Made by a program: the position numbers and the translations under genes. 64,000 nt of DNA from Stutzerimonas stutzeri RCH2 (GTDB taxonomy: Bacteria; Pseudomonadota; Gammaproteobacteria; Pseudomonadales; Pseudomonadaceae), in assembly GCF_000327065.1 (NCBI RefSeq), contig NC_019936.1, positions 2,058,501 to 2,122,500 on the forward strand, written 5' to 3'. The notes beneath the pieces are model-generated. The model did not search any database and had not been told where the DNA came from. It saw only the letters and a list, made by a program, of their open reading frames with translations. Below, one piece after another: positions 17,607-27,490 of this stretch (the stretch's first letter is position 1; every line of letters starts with the position of its first letter).

Positions 17607-18215
17607 CTAGGATGAAGTTCCCGTACTTGCTCTGGCCATCTCAAGCAGTTCCGGCGTGTTGAGATTGGCCAAGCGTGGGTCGCCTGGCTGAATTAGGAGT
17701 TCAGCTGCCCCCAGCTGAAGCAGAACGCGTTGCGGGCTGCGCTCACCGCGATGCCAGCAAGCTTCGATCTGTCCGCGCAGGCTGATTGGGATAATGCTGA
17801 ACAGTGGCTCCCACTGGTCCCCGCTGCGGAGCATGAGAGGCCTGTCCGGTGTTTCGATTGCAGTGGAGTACAACGACTGCAGCAAAGGTCGATCAATTAG
17901 TGGCGTGTCGCAGGGGAGCAGAAGCACCCAGCGGTTGCGCGCAGCTGCAAGGCCCGCGCGGATTCCAGCGAGTGGTCCAGGGAATCCTTCAGCTTCGTCG
18001 GCGACCAAGCGGTCGGCATACATGGCGTAGCGTGACTGATTGCGGTTGCACGATATCAATAGCTCGTCGGTCAACGGCCGAACAACATCGTGCATCCATT
18101 CGATTAGCGGGCGGCCGTGCCAGTTGATCAGCCCCTTATCCTGCCCGCCCATGCGTTGTCCGCGACCGCCGGCCAGAAGCAGAATGGAGCAGGACGAAAA
18201 GGCGGGGGCAATCAT
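17607..18215 (-). CDS. mobA: Molybdenum cofactor guanylyltransferase
   Basis: It transfers GMP from GTP to molybdopterin, giving the guanine dinucleotide cofactor used by enzymes such as nitrate reductase; cytoplasmic. The 202 residues start at the ATG at 18215 (GGAG eight bases upstream). The nucleotide-binding signature [17 protein letters not shown] is near the N-terminus, followed by [12 protein letters not shown] and [13 protein letters not shown]. No other molybdopterin genes are adjacent. Confidence 0.95.
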   Translation of the reverse strand: MIAPAFSSCSILLLAGGRGQRMGGQDKGLINWHGRPLIEWMHDVVRPLTDELLISCNRNQSRYAMYADRLVADEAEGFPGPLAGIRAGLAAARNRWVLLLPCDTPLIDRPLLQSLYSTAIETPDRPLMLRSGDQWEPLFSIIPISLRGQIEACWHRGERSPQRVLLQLGAAELLIQPGDPRLANLNTPELLEMARASTGTSS

Positions 18216-18426
18216 TGGAGCGCTCCGAAAAAAGGTCCGTATAGCACTGCGTCCGATTGGCGGCAATCGCTGTGGTTGCCGGATTTGCAGCTGGTGCATG
18301 GGAGGTTTTGTGCCAGGCCGAGGCCGTCGGTAAACAAACCCGAAAACCTGTTGTCTATCTCCTCCATCCGCTTTTTTTCATGAGGCGGATGCCGCCTGCT
18401 TATTGGCCGACAAAGGAGAACAGCAC

Positions 18427-19455
18427 ATGCAGGAGAGAAACGTTTGGGTTGATTATGCCAAGGCGATCGGGATTATCCTCGTTGTCTACGGGCATGTCGC
18501 ACGAGGTGTCTTCAATGCGGGGCTACCAATGGATGAGGCCGAGTTCGTATTGGTAGACAGCATCATCTACAGCTTTCACATGCCGCTGTTCTTCTTCCTT
18601 TCAGGGTTGTTCTTCTTCGATTCGCTGCAGAAGCGTGGGCGCGGCGGTCTGATTGTTAACAAAGTCGACACGATCGTTTATCCATTTATTGTCTGGTCGC
18701 TACTGCAGGGGTTGTTCGAGGTTGGAATGTCCAACTATACGAATGGGCAGGTTACCCTGGTCGAGGTCTTCTCGCTGCTGTGGATGCCAAGAGCTCAGTT
18801 CTGGTTCCTTTACGCGCTATTTCTGGTTTTCGTCGTCTGTACCTTCCTTTATGCGCGCGCCGACCGTCGGTATTTTCTGCCGTTCGTAGTGCTTTTTGGT
18901 GTGCTGTTCGTATTCCAGCAGGAGCTGACGGTCAACCAGATGACCCGTTTCATTCTAGGGAACACGGTGTTCTTTGCGTTGGGGGTCTGGTTCAACGAGG
19001 TTAAAGCCTTCTTCTTAGCGCGCCACACCCAGCTGACTTTGTTTTTCGGTGTTTTGTTCGTGGTCGGGCAGTATCTATTCCACGTTACGTTTGGCATGAA
19101 TTACGTCGATGGTGGCCTGCCAGTGCTGGCGCTCGCCACGGTATCCATTTTCTTCATGATTGCGTTGTCGATGTGGCTTGGTCAGTTCCGAGTCGACTGG
19201 TTCCTGTTCATCGGCGCTTCATCGATGACGATTTATCTGATGCACATTCTGGCGGGCAGCGGCGTCCGCGTGATACTCAGCAAGTTCCTCGGTATCGACT
19301 CGATTGCTGCGCATCTCATAATCGGAACGTTGATAGGTATCGCCGCCCCGCTATTGGCGCAGGTCATTATCGACCGCTTCAAGCTGCATTTTCTGCTCAC
19401 GCCGCCCAAGCGAATCTCCGCATCCCATCTGCGCATGCGAAGGGCGATGGCATAG
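18427..19455 (+). CDS. Acyltransferase family 3 integral membrane protein
   Basis: A 342-residue polytopic protein with about ten hydrophobic segments. The N-terminal motif NVWVDYAKAIGIILVVYGHV contains the histidine (H in YGHV) conserved in acyltransferase-3 enzymes, which O-acylate sugars of surface glycans or lipids; FHMPLFFFLSGLFFF is a second family hallmark. The acceptor is unknown and no glycan cluster adjoins it. I chose the ATG at 18427 behind AGGAGAA; the earlier TTG at 18403 lacks a binding site. Its codon use looks less GC-rich than its neighbours', consistent with later acquisition. Confidence 0.85.
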   Translation: MQERNVWVDYAKAIGIILVVYGHVARGVFNAGLPMDEAEFVLVDSIIYSFHMPLFFFLSGLFFFDSLQKRGRGGLIVNKVDTIVYPFIVWSLLQGLFEVGMSNYTNGQVTLVEVFSLLWMPRAQFWFLYALFLVFVVCTFLYARADRRYFLPFVVLFGVLFVFQQELTVNQMTRFILGNTVFFALGVWFNEVKAFFLARHTQLTLFFGVLFVVGQYLFHVTFGMNYVDGGLPVLALATVSIFFMIALSMWLGQFRVDWFLFIGASSMTIYLMHILAGSGVRVILSKFLGIDSIAAHLIIGTLIGIAAPLLAQVIIDRFKLHFLLTPPKRISASHLRMRRAMA

Positions 19456-19528
19456 CGGGGTTCTCCGGTTGCCGCTCAGCACTGGAAAGTGTGGGCGGTA
19501 ACCGGGGTTGGTGTCCTGCCTGAAAGCG

Positions 19529-19837
19529 CTAACCGCAGCTGATTCGCTCTATTGTCATGCCTGCGTCGGTATTGATGTTCAGGCGTCTAGAGTCATATTC
19601 GAGCGTGACGATATCGTTGGGCCCGAGTATGCGCGCGGTATCCGCTCCTGACCGACTCTTGGCTTCTTCCAATAATGCGGGCGTCGCTGTTTTGCCTATG
19701 AGATTGCGCACCGCTTCGGCGTTGCAAGCGTTCGGTGCCTCGCTAAACCCTGTTGGCGCTGAGGCCGTGGATTGGCAGCCGGCCGAAAGTACTGTCGCCG
19801 CCAGCAGCGTAGGGATGGACAGTTTGGGTAGGTGCAC
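19529..19837 (-). CDS. I78 family peptidase inhibitor, lipoprotein
   Basis: A 102-residue small lipoprotein: signal peptide ending LSAGC, then a compact domain with CNAEAVRNLIGK, VTLEYDSRRLNINTD and a terminal IERISCG, with two cysteines that could bridge. This is the I78 (potato-inhibitor-like, trypsin/subtilisin) family. A role in protecting the envelope from proteases is inferred from the family. It is close to a plus-strand peptidase gene pair (20044-21395), but on the other strand, so a functional link is only suggestive. Confidence 0.82.
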   Translation of the reverse strand: MHLPKLSIPTLLAATVLSAGCQSTASAPTGFSEAPNACNAEAVRNLIGKTATPALLEEAKSRSGADTARILGPNDIVTLEYDSRRLNINTDAGMTIERISCG

Positions 19838-20043
19838 GTGTTCTCCTTATTCGGTCGTTTCGTTCAATCGCAACTATTATCAAAGTTGCGAGCAGGTCGA
19901 TAGGGCAGGGGCTGGCCGTCGGCGTGACGGGGTGCGTTTAGAAAAAGCAGCCAGTACGTCGGGAACCGAAACGGCACGGGCTCGTCTTATTGCCTGATGG
20001 CGCTTTGCAATCCTCAGTTGACGAAAACAAGGAGTTTCCCGCT

Positions 20044-20445
20044 ATGTTCACTTCCCCACTACTCAAGCGAGTTGCGACGGTGCTGGCTGCGCTGCATATT
20101 CTTCTGGTAGCACAGATCCCCCTTGCTCAGGCAGCGATGATCGGTACGCCGGAGGTCATCTCTGAGCATCAGCAGCAGGTGGATCGGCAACAATTGCTGA
20201 CTATGCTCGACGATCAGGATGTGCAAAAGAAGCTCGTGTCCATGGGTGTTGATCGCGACCAGGTCGAGAAGCGTATCAATGGTCTGACGGCCGCCGAACT
20301 GGCCCAGTTCAATCAGCAACTCGACCAGGCGCCGGCTGGTGCCGGAGTGGTGGGCGTGATCGTATTGTTCCTGGTGATCTTCATCATCACCGACATGCTC
20401 TGCGCCACCAACATCTTCAACTTCGTCAACTGCATCAACCGTTGA
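20044..20445 (+). CDS. PA2779 family membrane protein
   Basis: 133 residues of unknown function. An N-terminal signal sequence (LLKRVATVLAALHILLVAQ, cleaved near AQA), a polar helical domain of about 70 residues (QQQVDRQQLLTMLDD..., RINGLTAAELAQFNQQLDQ), a Gly/Ala-rich hinge (APAGAGVVG) and a C-terminal hydrophobic helix ending with two cysteines (DMLCATNIFNFVNCINR). Homologues in Pseudomonas are called PA2779-family. The start ATG at 20044 has AAGGAG upstream. The stop overlaps the start of the C39 peptidase gene as TTGA, so the two are translationally coupled and probably work together. Confidence 0.82.
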   Translation: MFTSPLLKRVATVLAALHILLVAQIPLAQAAMIGTPEVISEHQQQVDRQQLLTMLDDQDVQKKLVSMGVDRDQVEKRINGLTAAELAQFNQQLDQAPAGAGVVGVIVLFLVIFIITDMLCATNIFNFVNCINR

Positions 20446-21395
20446 GTCAGCGGCTACTCATACTGCTGCTTGTCGGTCTGCTCGGCGGCTGCGCTCGGAC
20501 GACGGTTACTCTAGTCGACGATGCGCAGCTTCCGGCCAGAGCAGAGCTGACGGAAGTACCGTTCTACCCCCAGGATGATTACCAATGCGGGCCTGCAGCC
20601 TTGGCGACAATGCTTTCGCAGCGGGGTATCGCTACGACGCCGGATGCGCTGGTGGATCAGGTTTACATTCCACAACGCAAAGGCAGCCTGCAGGTAGAAA
20701 TGGTCGCCGCGGCTCGTTCGAGCGGTCTCCTGGTGTACCCGTTGCAACCTCGTCTAGAGGATCTGCTTGCCGAAGTGGCGGCGGGTAATCCGGTGCTGGT
20801 ACTGCAAAACCTGGCCTTTGACCGCTGGCCGCAATGGCACTTCGCTGTGGTTGTGGGGTATGACCTTTCCACGCAGCAAGTTGTGTTGCGCTCCGGCACT
20901 ACGAAGCGCTGGGTCGGTAGCTTCCGGGAATTCGAGCGTTCCTGGGTCAAGGCCGAGCGTTGGGCCGTGGTTACGCTGAGCGCCGATCAGATGCCGCATA
21001 CGGCCCAGGAGACGGTCTGGCTGCGCAGTGCGAGCGATCTGGAAGAGGTGGGGCAGGTCCGTGCTGCTCGCGCCGCGTACGAGGCGGCCGTAACGCGCTG
21101 GGATTCAGCTCTTTCAAGGTTCGCGCTAGCGAACAGTCAGTACACGATGGGTGAGAAATCAGCGGCCGAAGAGTCGTTGCGCGTCAGCGTTCGACTGGAT
21201 CCCGGCTTTGCCATCGGTTGGTTCAACCTTTCACAGCTGCTAGCTGAGCAGGGTTGCGGCTCCAGTGCTCAAGAAGCGCGAAATTGCGCGATACGACTTG
21301 CTCCAAATGACAAGCGCTTCAGGGTCGCGCTGCCAGCGCAAGAAGAAAGACGGGCGGCTCAATGTGTGCCGATCCCGCCTTGTTCTGCGCCTTGA
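20442..21395 (+). CDS. PA2778 family lipoprotein C39-type cysteine peptidase with TPR repeats
   Basis: 317 residues. The start is a TTG overlapping the previous stop. A lipobox LLGGC (Cys17) anchors it to a membrane. The peptidase-like domain follows with DDYQCGPAALATML (Cys49) and WPQWHFAVVVGYD (His133). Where C39 peptidases usually carry the third catalytic Asp there is LRSG instead, so activity may differ. The C-terminal part has two or three TPR-like helices (LEEVGQVRAARAAYEAAV, then ALANSQYTMGEKSAAEESLR). C39 enzymes usually cut after double glycine; the upstream PA2779-type protein is a candidate partner or substrate. Confidence 0.85.
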   Translation: MSQRLLILLLVGLLGGCARTTVTLVDDAQLPARAELTEVPFYPQDDYQCGPAALATMLSQRGIATTPDALVDQVYIPQRKGSLQVEMVAAARSSGLLVYPLQPRLEDLLAEVAAGNPVLVLQNLAFDRWPQWHFAVVVGYDLSTQQVVLRSGTTKRWVGSFREFERSWVKAERWAVVTLSADQMPHTAQETVWLRSASDLEEVGQVRAARAAYEAAVTRWDSALSRFALANSQYTMGEKSAAEESLRVSVRLDPGFAIGWFNLSQLLAEQGCGSSAQEARNCAIRLAPNDKRFRVALPAQEERRAAQCVPIPPCSAP

Positions 21396-21398
21396 CTG

Positions 21399-22682
21399 TC
21401 AGAAGCCGAGCCTGTCGCGCAGGTTGTAGTACATCGCGCCGAGTGCGCTGAGTGGAACTTGAAGGCGCTGCCCACCGGGGAATGGATAATGGGGCAGGCT
21501 GGCGAAGGCGTCGAATCTCTCTGCTTGGCCGCTGAGGGCTTCGGCAATCACTTTCCCCGCGACGTGCGTATAGGTCACGCCATGACCGCTACAGCCCTGG
21601 GAGTAATAGATATTGCCGCCCAGTCGTCCGACCTGGGGTAGTCGCGAGAGCGTCAGCAGGAAATTGCCCGTCCAGGCATAGTCGATCTTCACCTTTTCCA
21701 ATTGTGGGAAGGTCTTAAGCATTTTGGGTCGGATGATCGATTCGATATCGGCGGGGTCCCGTGCGCCATAGACGACGCCACCGCCATAGATCAGGCGCTT
21801 GTCGGCGGCGAGTCGATAGTAGTCAAGCAGGTAATTGCAATCCTCAACGCAGTAGTCCTGCGGCAGAAGGCTGTGCGCAAGTTCTTCGCTCAGCGGTTCG
21901 GTTGCTATCACTTGCGTGCCGCAGGGCATTGACTTGGCTGCGAGCTCGGGAACCAGATTTCCCAGGTAGGCGTTACCTGCAATCACTACGAATTTCGCGC
22001 GAACGGTTCCCTTGGGTGTATGCACCAGCGGTGTTTCGCCTCGTTCGATACGAATGGCGGGGGAATGCTCGTGGATGGTTCCGCCTAGCGACTCGACGGC
22101 CGCGGCTTCGCCGAGCGCAAGATTGAGTGGGTGGATGTGGCCGCCATGCTTGTCGAGCATGCCGCCGACGTAGCGGTCGCATGCGACCACCTGCCGTATG
22201 CCTCTATCATCCAGTAACTCCAGATGTTGGTAGCCGTATCGTTCCCAGAGGGCTTTCTGTGTTTCGAGGTGGAGCATCTGCTTCTGATTGAAAGCAGCGA
22301 ATACGCCCCCGTCTTTCAGATCACATTGAATATCATAGCGTGCGACTCGTTCGCGGATAATGCGGCCGCCTTCGAACGCCATTTCGCCGATCAGTTTCGC
22401 CGCTGCAGCGCTAGCGGTGCGCTCGATGCTATCCAGGTCGCGGCTATAACTATTGACGATCTGGCCGCCGTTTCGTCCGGATGCGCCGAAGCCGACTTTC
22501 GCAGCTTCCAGTACGGCCACGCTGTAACCCTTTTCGAGCAGGAACAGAGCGGTGGACAAGCCGGTATAGCCTGCGCCGATCACGCACACGTCCACCTGCT
22601 TGTTGTCCTGAAGTTCGGATCGAGCAGTCGCTGAATTAGCCGTGGCTGCATAGTAGGAAGCTGGATATCCCTTGTTCGGCAT
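21399..22682 (-). CDS. FAD-dependent oxidoreductase, PauB-type gamma-glutamylpolyamine oxidase
   Basis: 427 residues of the DAO family. The N-terminal dinucleotide fold VCVIGAGYTGLSTALFLLEKG binds FAD, and GFGASGRNGGQIVN is typical of the PuuB/PauB subgroup, which oxidises gamma-glutamyl putrescine or related amines to the aldehyde. It is convergent with the PA2778/PA2779-type pair, matching P. aeruginosa PA2776 (PauB3) and its neighbours as I remember them. Substrate choice among polyamines cannot be told from sequence. Confidence 0.88.
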   Translation of the reverse strand: MPNKGYPASYYAATANSATARSELQDNKQVDVCVIGAGYTGLSTALFLLEKGYSVAVLEAAKVGFGASGRNGGQIVNSYSRDLDSIERTASAAAAKLIGEMAFEGGRIIRERVARYDIQCDLKDGGVFAAFNQKQMLHLETQKALWERYGYQHLELLDDRGIRQVVACDRYVGGMLDKHGGHIHPLNLALGEAAAVESLGGTIHEHSPAIRIERGETPLVHTPKGTVRAKFVVIAGNAYLGNLVPELAAKSMPCGTQVIATEPLSEELAHSLLPQDYCVEDCNYLLDYYRLAADKRLIYGGGVVYGARDPADIESIIRPKMLKTFPQLEKVKIDYAWTGNFLLTLSRLPQVGRLGGNIYYSQGCSGHGVTYTHVAGKVIAEALSGQAERFDAFASLPHYPFPGGQRLQVPLSALGAMYYNLRDRLGF

Positions 22683-22809
22683 ACTGGATACTCCGTTCTG
22701 AATATTTTACGCATGCTAGCGTTTAACGTTGCGGGTCGCCAGGCTGCCAACCTGAGGCGTATGTATTTTCAAATTTTCCAGATATCAGTGAGTTAGAAGA
22801 AAAAAGCGC

Positions 22810-22837
22810 TTGACTCTTTTTTTTGTCGCTTTATAAT
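22810..22837 (+). promoter_or_regulatory. Promoter of tRNA-Val
   Basis: TTGACT, a 16-base spacer containing a T-run, and TATAAT, followed by GCGCCCCC. This is nearly consensus for sigma-70 with a GC-rich discriminator, and transcription would start just before the tRNA at 22851. Confidence 0.88.
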
Positions 22838-22850
22838 GCGCCCCCATCGA

Positions 22851-22927
22851 AGGCACATAGCTCAGTTGGTTAGAGCACCACCTTGACATGGTGGGGGTCG
22901 TTGGTTCGAATCCAATTGTGCCTACCA
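22851..22927 (+). tRNA. tRNA-Val (anticodon GAC)
   Basis: 77 bases: acceptor AGGCACA with TGTGCCT, anticodon loop CTTGACA giving GAC, T-loop GTTCGAATC, and an encoded CCA. A terminator follows. Confidence 0.97.
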
Positions 22928-22935
22928 ATTCGATT

Positions 22936-22964
22936 AAAGGGTCGCGCAAGCGACCCTTTTTTTT
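22936..22964 (+). terminator. Terminator after tRNA-Val
   Basis: AAAGGGTCG, a six-base loop, CGACCCTTT, then five more T's: a standard intrinsic terminator 8 bases after the tRNA. Confidence 0.92.
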
Positions 22965-23157
22965 GGCTTGCTTGTCAGTGCTTCGGCTTTCTGAAAGCAT
23001 CGCCAGTCTTTGTTTTCTCCAGTGACTTCGGTTCGGTCGAGAATGAGCTCAACAGGCGCCTGCCATTGTGCGGCAGGCTGGCTCGCCGAATCGCTTTACT
23101 GGCTCATCCCAACCCATGTGGCCTTTGGTACGGGTCACCACTAGGAGAGGAGGCGCC
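22965..23157 (+). promoter_or_regulatory. thrS leader region with a hairpin
   Basis: The leader of thrS holds a 7-bp hairpin, GCCTGCC with GGCAGGC, at 23058-23078, without a T-tract. E. coli thrS represses its own translation through tRNA-like stems in its leader, so this could be a related element. I could not identify an anticodon-like loop, so this is only a candidate. Confidence 0.3.
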
Positions 23158-25080
23158 ATGCCCACCATTACTCTTCCCGATGGCAGTCAGCGTTCGTTTG
23201 ATCATCCCGTTACCGTTGCTGAAGTGGCTCAGTCCATTGGCGCCGGTCTTGCCAAGGCGACCGTGGCAGGCAAGGTCGATGGCAGGTTGGTCGATGCCTG
23301 TGACCTGATCGATAGCGATGTTGCGTTGCAGATCGTCACCCCGAAGGATGAGGAAGGGCTGGAGATCATTCGTCACTCCTGTGCGCATCTGATTGGGCAC
23401 GCCGTGAAGCAGCTTTATCCAACGGCGCGAATGGTTATTGGGCCGGTGATTGATGAGGGCTTCTATTACGATATCGCCTACGAGCGACCCTTCACTCCTG
23501 ATGATGTGGCTGCAATCGAGCAGCGTATGCGGGAGCTGATCGATCGCGATTACGATGTCATCAAAAAGATGACGCCGCGTGCTGAAGTTATCGAAGTGTT
23601 CAAGTCTCGTGGTGAGGACTACAAGCTGCGTCTGGTAGACGACATGCCCGACGAACAGGCGATGGGTTTGTACTACCACGAAGAGTACGTCGACATGTGC
23701 CGTGGCCCGCACGTGCCCAATACGCGCTTCCTGAAGTCGTTCAAGCTAACCAAGCTGTCTGGTGCATATTGGCGCGGCGACGCAAAAAACGAGCAGCTGC
23801 AGCGCATATACGGCACTGCATGGGCGGACAAGAAGCAGCTGGCAGCCTACATCCAGCGCATCGAGGAGGCTGAAAAGCGAGACCATCGCAAGATCGGCAA
23901 GCGGCTGGATCTGTTCCATACGCAGGAAGAGGCGCCGGGGATGGTGTTCTGGCACCCGAATGGCTGGACTCTTTATCAAGTACTCGAGCAGTACATGCGT
24001 CAGGTTCAGCGTGAAAACGGCTACCTGGAGATCAGAACTCCACAGGTTGTCGATCGCGTGCTCTGGGAGAAGTCCGGGCACTGGGCGAACTATGCCGAGA
24101 ACATGTTCACCACTGAGTCGGAAAGTCGTGATTACGCTATCAAGCCTATGAACTGCCCGTGCCACGTGCAGGTTTACAACCAGGGCTTGAAGAGCTATCG
24201 CGAGCTGCCACTTCGACTGGCCGAGTTCGGCGCTTGCCACCGTAACGAGCCATCTGGTGCGCTGCACGGCATCATGAGGGTGCGCGGCTTTACCCAGGAC
24301 GATGCGCACATCTTCTGTACCGAAGAGCAGATGCAGGCCGAGTCCGCGGCGTTCATCAAGCTGACGCAGGCGGTATATGCTGATTTCGGCTTCTCAGATA
24401 TCGAGCTGAAATTGTCGACTCGTCCCGAGAAGCGTGTTGGTTCCGATGATCTTTGGGATCGTGCCGAGGCGGCCTTGGCATCGGCACTGGAAAGTGCCGG
24501 CTTGCCTTACGATCTGCAGCCAGGCGAGGGCGCGTTCTATGGTCCCAAGATCGAGTTTTCTTTGCGTGATTGTCTCGGGCGGGTGTGGCAGTGCGGCACA
24601 CTGCAGCTGGACTTCAATCTGCCGGTGCGCCTGGGTGCTGAGTACGTCAGCGAGAATAATGACCGACAGCATCCAGTCATGCTGCACCGGGCGATACTGG
24701 GCTCCTTCGAGCGTTTCATCGGTATTTTGATCGAGCACTATGAAGGGGCTTTCCCAGCATGGCTTGCGCCGACGCAGGCAGTGATCATGAATATCACTGA
24801 CAAGCAGGCCGCTTTTGCCGCTGAAGTTGAAAAAACGCTCACCCAAAGCGGGTTTCGTGCCAAGTGTGACTTGAGAAACGAAAAGATCGGCTTTAAAATC
24901 CGCGAGCATACTTTGCTCAAGACTCCTTATCTCTTGGTTATCGGGGATCGGGAGGTTGAGACACGATCCGTTGCTGTGCGCACCCGTGAAGGCGTCGATC
25001 TGGGCTCCATGCCCGTCGAGCAGTTCGCGCAGATGTTGGCACAGGCGGTTTCCCGGCGTGGTCGCCAAGAATTGGAGTAA
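23158..25080 (+). CDS. thrS: Threonine--tRNA ligase
   Basis: It charges tRNA-Thr and edits mischarged Ser-tRNA. 640 residues from the ATG at 23158, which follows AGGAGAGGAGG. N-terminal TGS domain ([20 protein letters not shown]), editing domain with [16 protein letters not shown], class II catalytic core with [17 protein letters not shown] and the zinc ligand region [11 protein letters not shown], and a C-terminal anticodon-binding domain. It opens the thrS-infC-rpmI-rplT-pheST-ihfA cluster. Its stop overlaps the ATG at 25080 and lies 5 bases before the likely infC start. Confidence 0.97.
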   Translation: MPTITLPDGSQRSFDHPVTVAEVAQSIGAGLAKATVAGKVDGRLVDACDLIDSDVALQIVTPKDEEGLEIIRHSCAHLIGHAVKQLYPTARMVIGPVIDEGFYYDIAYERPFTPDDVAAIEQRMRELIDRDYDVIKKMTPRAEVIEVFKSRGEDYKLRLVDDMPDEQAMGLYYHEEYVDMCRGPHVPNTRFLKSFKLTKLSGAYWRGDAKNEQLQRIYGTAWADKKQLAAYIQRIEEAEKRDHRKIGKRLDLFHTQEEAPGMVFWHPNGWTLYQVLEQYMRQVQRENGYLEIRTPQVVDRVLWEKSGHWANYAENMFTTESESRDYAIKPMNCPCHVQVYNQGLKSYRELPLRLAEFGACHRNEPSGALHGIMRVRGFTQDDAHIFCTEEQMQAESAAFIKLTQAVYADFGFSDIELKLSTRPEKRVGSDDLWDRAEAALASALESAGLPYDLQPGEGAFYGPKIEFSLRDCLGRVWQCGTLQLDFNLPVRLGAEYVSENNDRQHPVMLHRAILGSFERFIGILIEHYEGAFPAWLAPTQAVIMNITDKQAAFAAEVEKTLTQSGFRAKCDLRNEKIGFKIREHTLLKTPYLLVIGDREVETRSVAVRTREGVDLGSMPVEQFAQMLAQAVSRRGRQELE

Positions 25081-25085
25081 TGACT

Positions 25086-25631
25086 ATTAAGCGTGAAATG
25101 AGACAGGATAAACGAGCTGCACCCAAGGCCCCGATCAACGAGAATATCTCGGCTCGTGAGGTCCGTTTGATTGGTGCTGACGGCGAGCAGATTGGCATCG
25201 TCTCGATTGATGAAGCGCTGCAAGTAGCAGAAGAAGCCAAGCTGGATCTGGTTGAGATTTCTGCCGATGCGATTCCGCCGGTATGCCGGATCATGGATTA
25301 CGGCAAGCACCTGTTCGAAAAGAAGAAGCAGGTTGCTGCGGCGAAGAAGAACCAGAAACAGATTCAGGTCAAAGAAGTAAAGTTTCGTCCAGGGACGGAA
25401 GAAGGGGACTACCAGGTCAAGCTACGCAATCTGGTGCGTTTCCTGAGTGACGGGGACAGGGCCAAGGTGTCGTTGCGATTCCGCGGTCGTGAGATGGCCC
25501 ATCAGGAGCTGGGGATGGAGTTGTTGAAGCGGGTCGAAACCGATCTCGCTGAATATGGCTCGGTCGAACAGCATCCTAAGATGGAAGGACGCCAGCTGAT
25601 CATGGTCATCGCTCCCAAGAAGAAAAAGTAA
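25086..25631 (+). CDS. infC: Translation initiation factor IF-3, probable ATT start
   Basis: IF-3 prevents subunit joining and checks the start codon on the 30S subunit. The two domains are clear: [17 protein letters not shown] with [10 protein letters not shown], and [16 protein letters not shown] with [11 protein letters not shown] set the start at the ATT at 25086, giving 181 residues. GGAG ends 8 bases upstream, ideal spacing, and an AUU start is the known autoregulatory device of infC. The ATG at 25080 is only two bases from GGAG, too close; a further ATG is at 25098. Confidence 0.9.
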   Translation: MKREMRQDKRAAPKAPINENISAREVRLIGADGEQIGIVSIDEALQVAEEAKLDLVEISADAIPPVCRIMDYGKHLFEKKKQVAAAKKNQKQIQVKEVKFRPGTEEGDYQVKLRNLVRFLSDGDRAKVSLRFRGREMAHQELGMELLKRVETDLAEYGSVEQHPKMEGRQLIMVIAPKKKK

Positions 25632-25693
25632 CCTCCAGGGCACTGGCAGGCCTTGCGGTTATTTGTAATCACCCACAATGTGGAGTACCGAAC

Positions 25694-25888
25694 ATGCCAA
25701 AGATGAAGACTAAAAGTGGTGCTGCGAAGCGCTTCAAGAAGACTGCTAACGGCTTCAAGCACAAGCACGCTTTCAAGAGCCACATCCTGACCAAGATGAC
25801 CACCAAGCGTAAGCGTCAGCTGCGCGGTTGCTCGCAAGTGCATCCGTCCGACGTTGCAAAGGTGGAGCGCATGCTGCGCGTTCGTTGA
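25694..25888 (+). CDS. rpmI: Large ribosomal subunit protein bL35
   Basis: A 64-residue, very basic protein of the 50S subunit: [17 protein letters not shown] at the start and [18 protein letters not shown] near the end are family signatures. It lies 62 bases after infC and 27 before rplT. In E. coli the rpmI-rplT pair is repressed by L20 binding to the leader; this is likely but not visible here. Confidence 0.97.
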   Translation: MPKMKTKSGAAKRFKKTANGFKHKHAFKSHILTKMTTKRKRQLRGCSQVHPSDVAKVERMLRVR

Positions 25889-25915
25889 TCCGGTCAAGAC
25901 TCAGAGGAATAACTC

Positions 25916-26272
25916 ATGGCTCGTGTTAAGCGTGGCGTCGTTGCCCGTCGCCGTCACAAGAAAATTCTGAAACTCGCCAAAGGCTACTACGGAGCGCGTT
26001 CGCGCGTATTCCGCGTTGCCAAGCAGGCGGTAATCAAGGCTGGCCAGTATGCCTACCGTGACCGCCGTCAGCGCAAGCGTCAGTTCCGCGCTCTGTGGAT
26101 CGCCCGTATCAATGCTGGTGCTCGTGTCAACGGTCTGTCCTACAGCCGTCTGATCGCCGGTCTGAAGAAGGCGGCCATCGAGATCGACCGTAAGGTTCTG
26201 GCCGATCTGGCAGTGAACGAAAAAGCGGCGTTCGCTGCGATTGTCGAGAAAGCCAAAGCTTCTCTGGCTTAA
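25916..26272 (+). CDS. rplT: Large ribosomal subunit protein bL20
   Basis: 118 residues, early-assembly 50S protein. The basic extended N-terminus ([20 protein letters not shown]) and the globular part ([22 protein letters not shown]) are typical. RBS AGAGGAA is at good distance. It is the last gene before a strong hairpin (26315-26348), so pheST may be read partly from its own promoter. Confidence 0.97.
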   Translation: MARVKRGVVARRRHKKILKLAKGYYGARSRVFRVAKQAVIKAGQYAYRDRRQRKRQFRALWIARINAGARVNGLSYSRLIAGLKKAAIEIDRKVLADLAVNEKAAFAAIVEKAKASLA

Positions 26273-27454
<1,182 letters not shown>

Positions 27455-27490
27455 TACCGCCGCCAGTCAACGATCTATTAGGAGAGCAGG

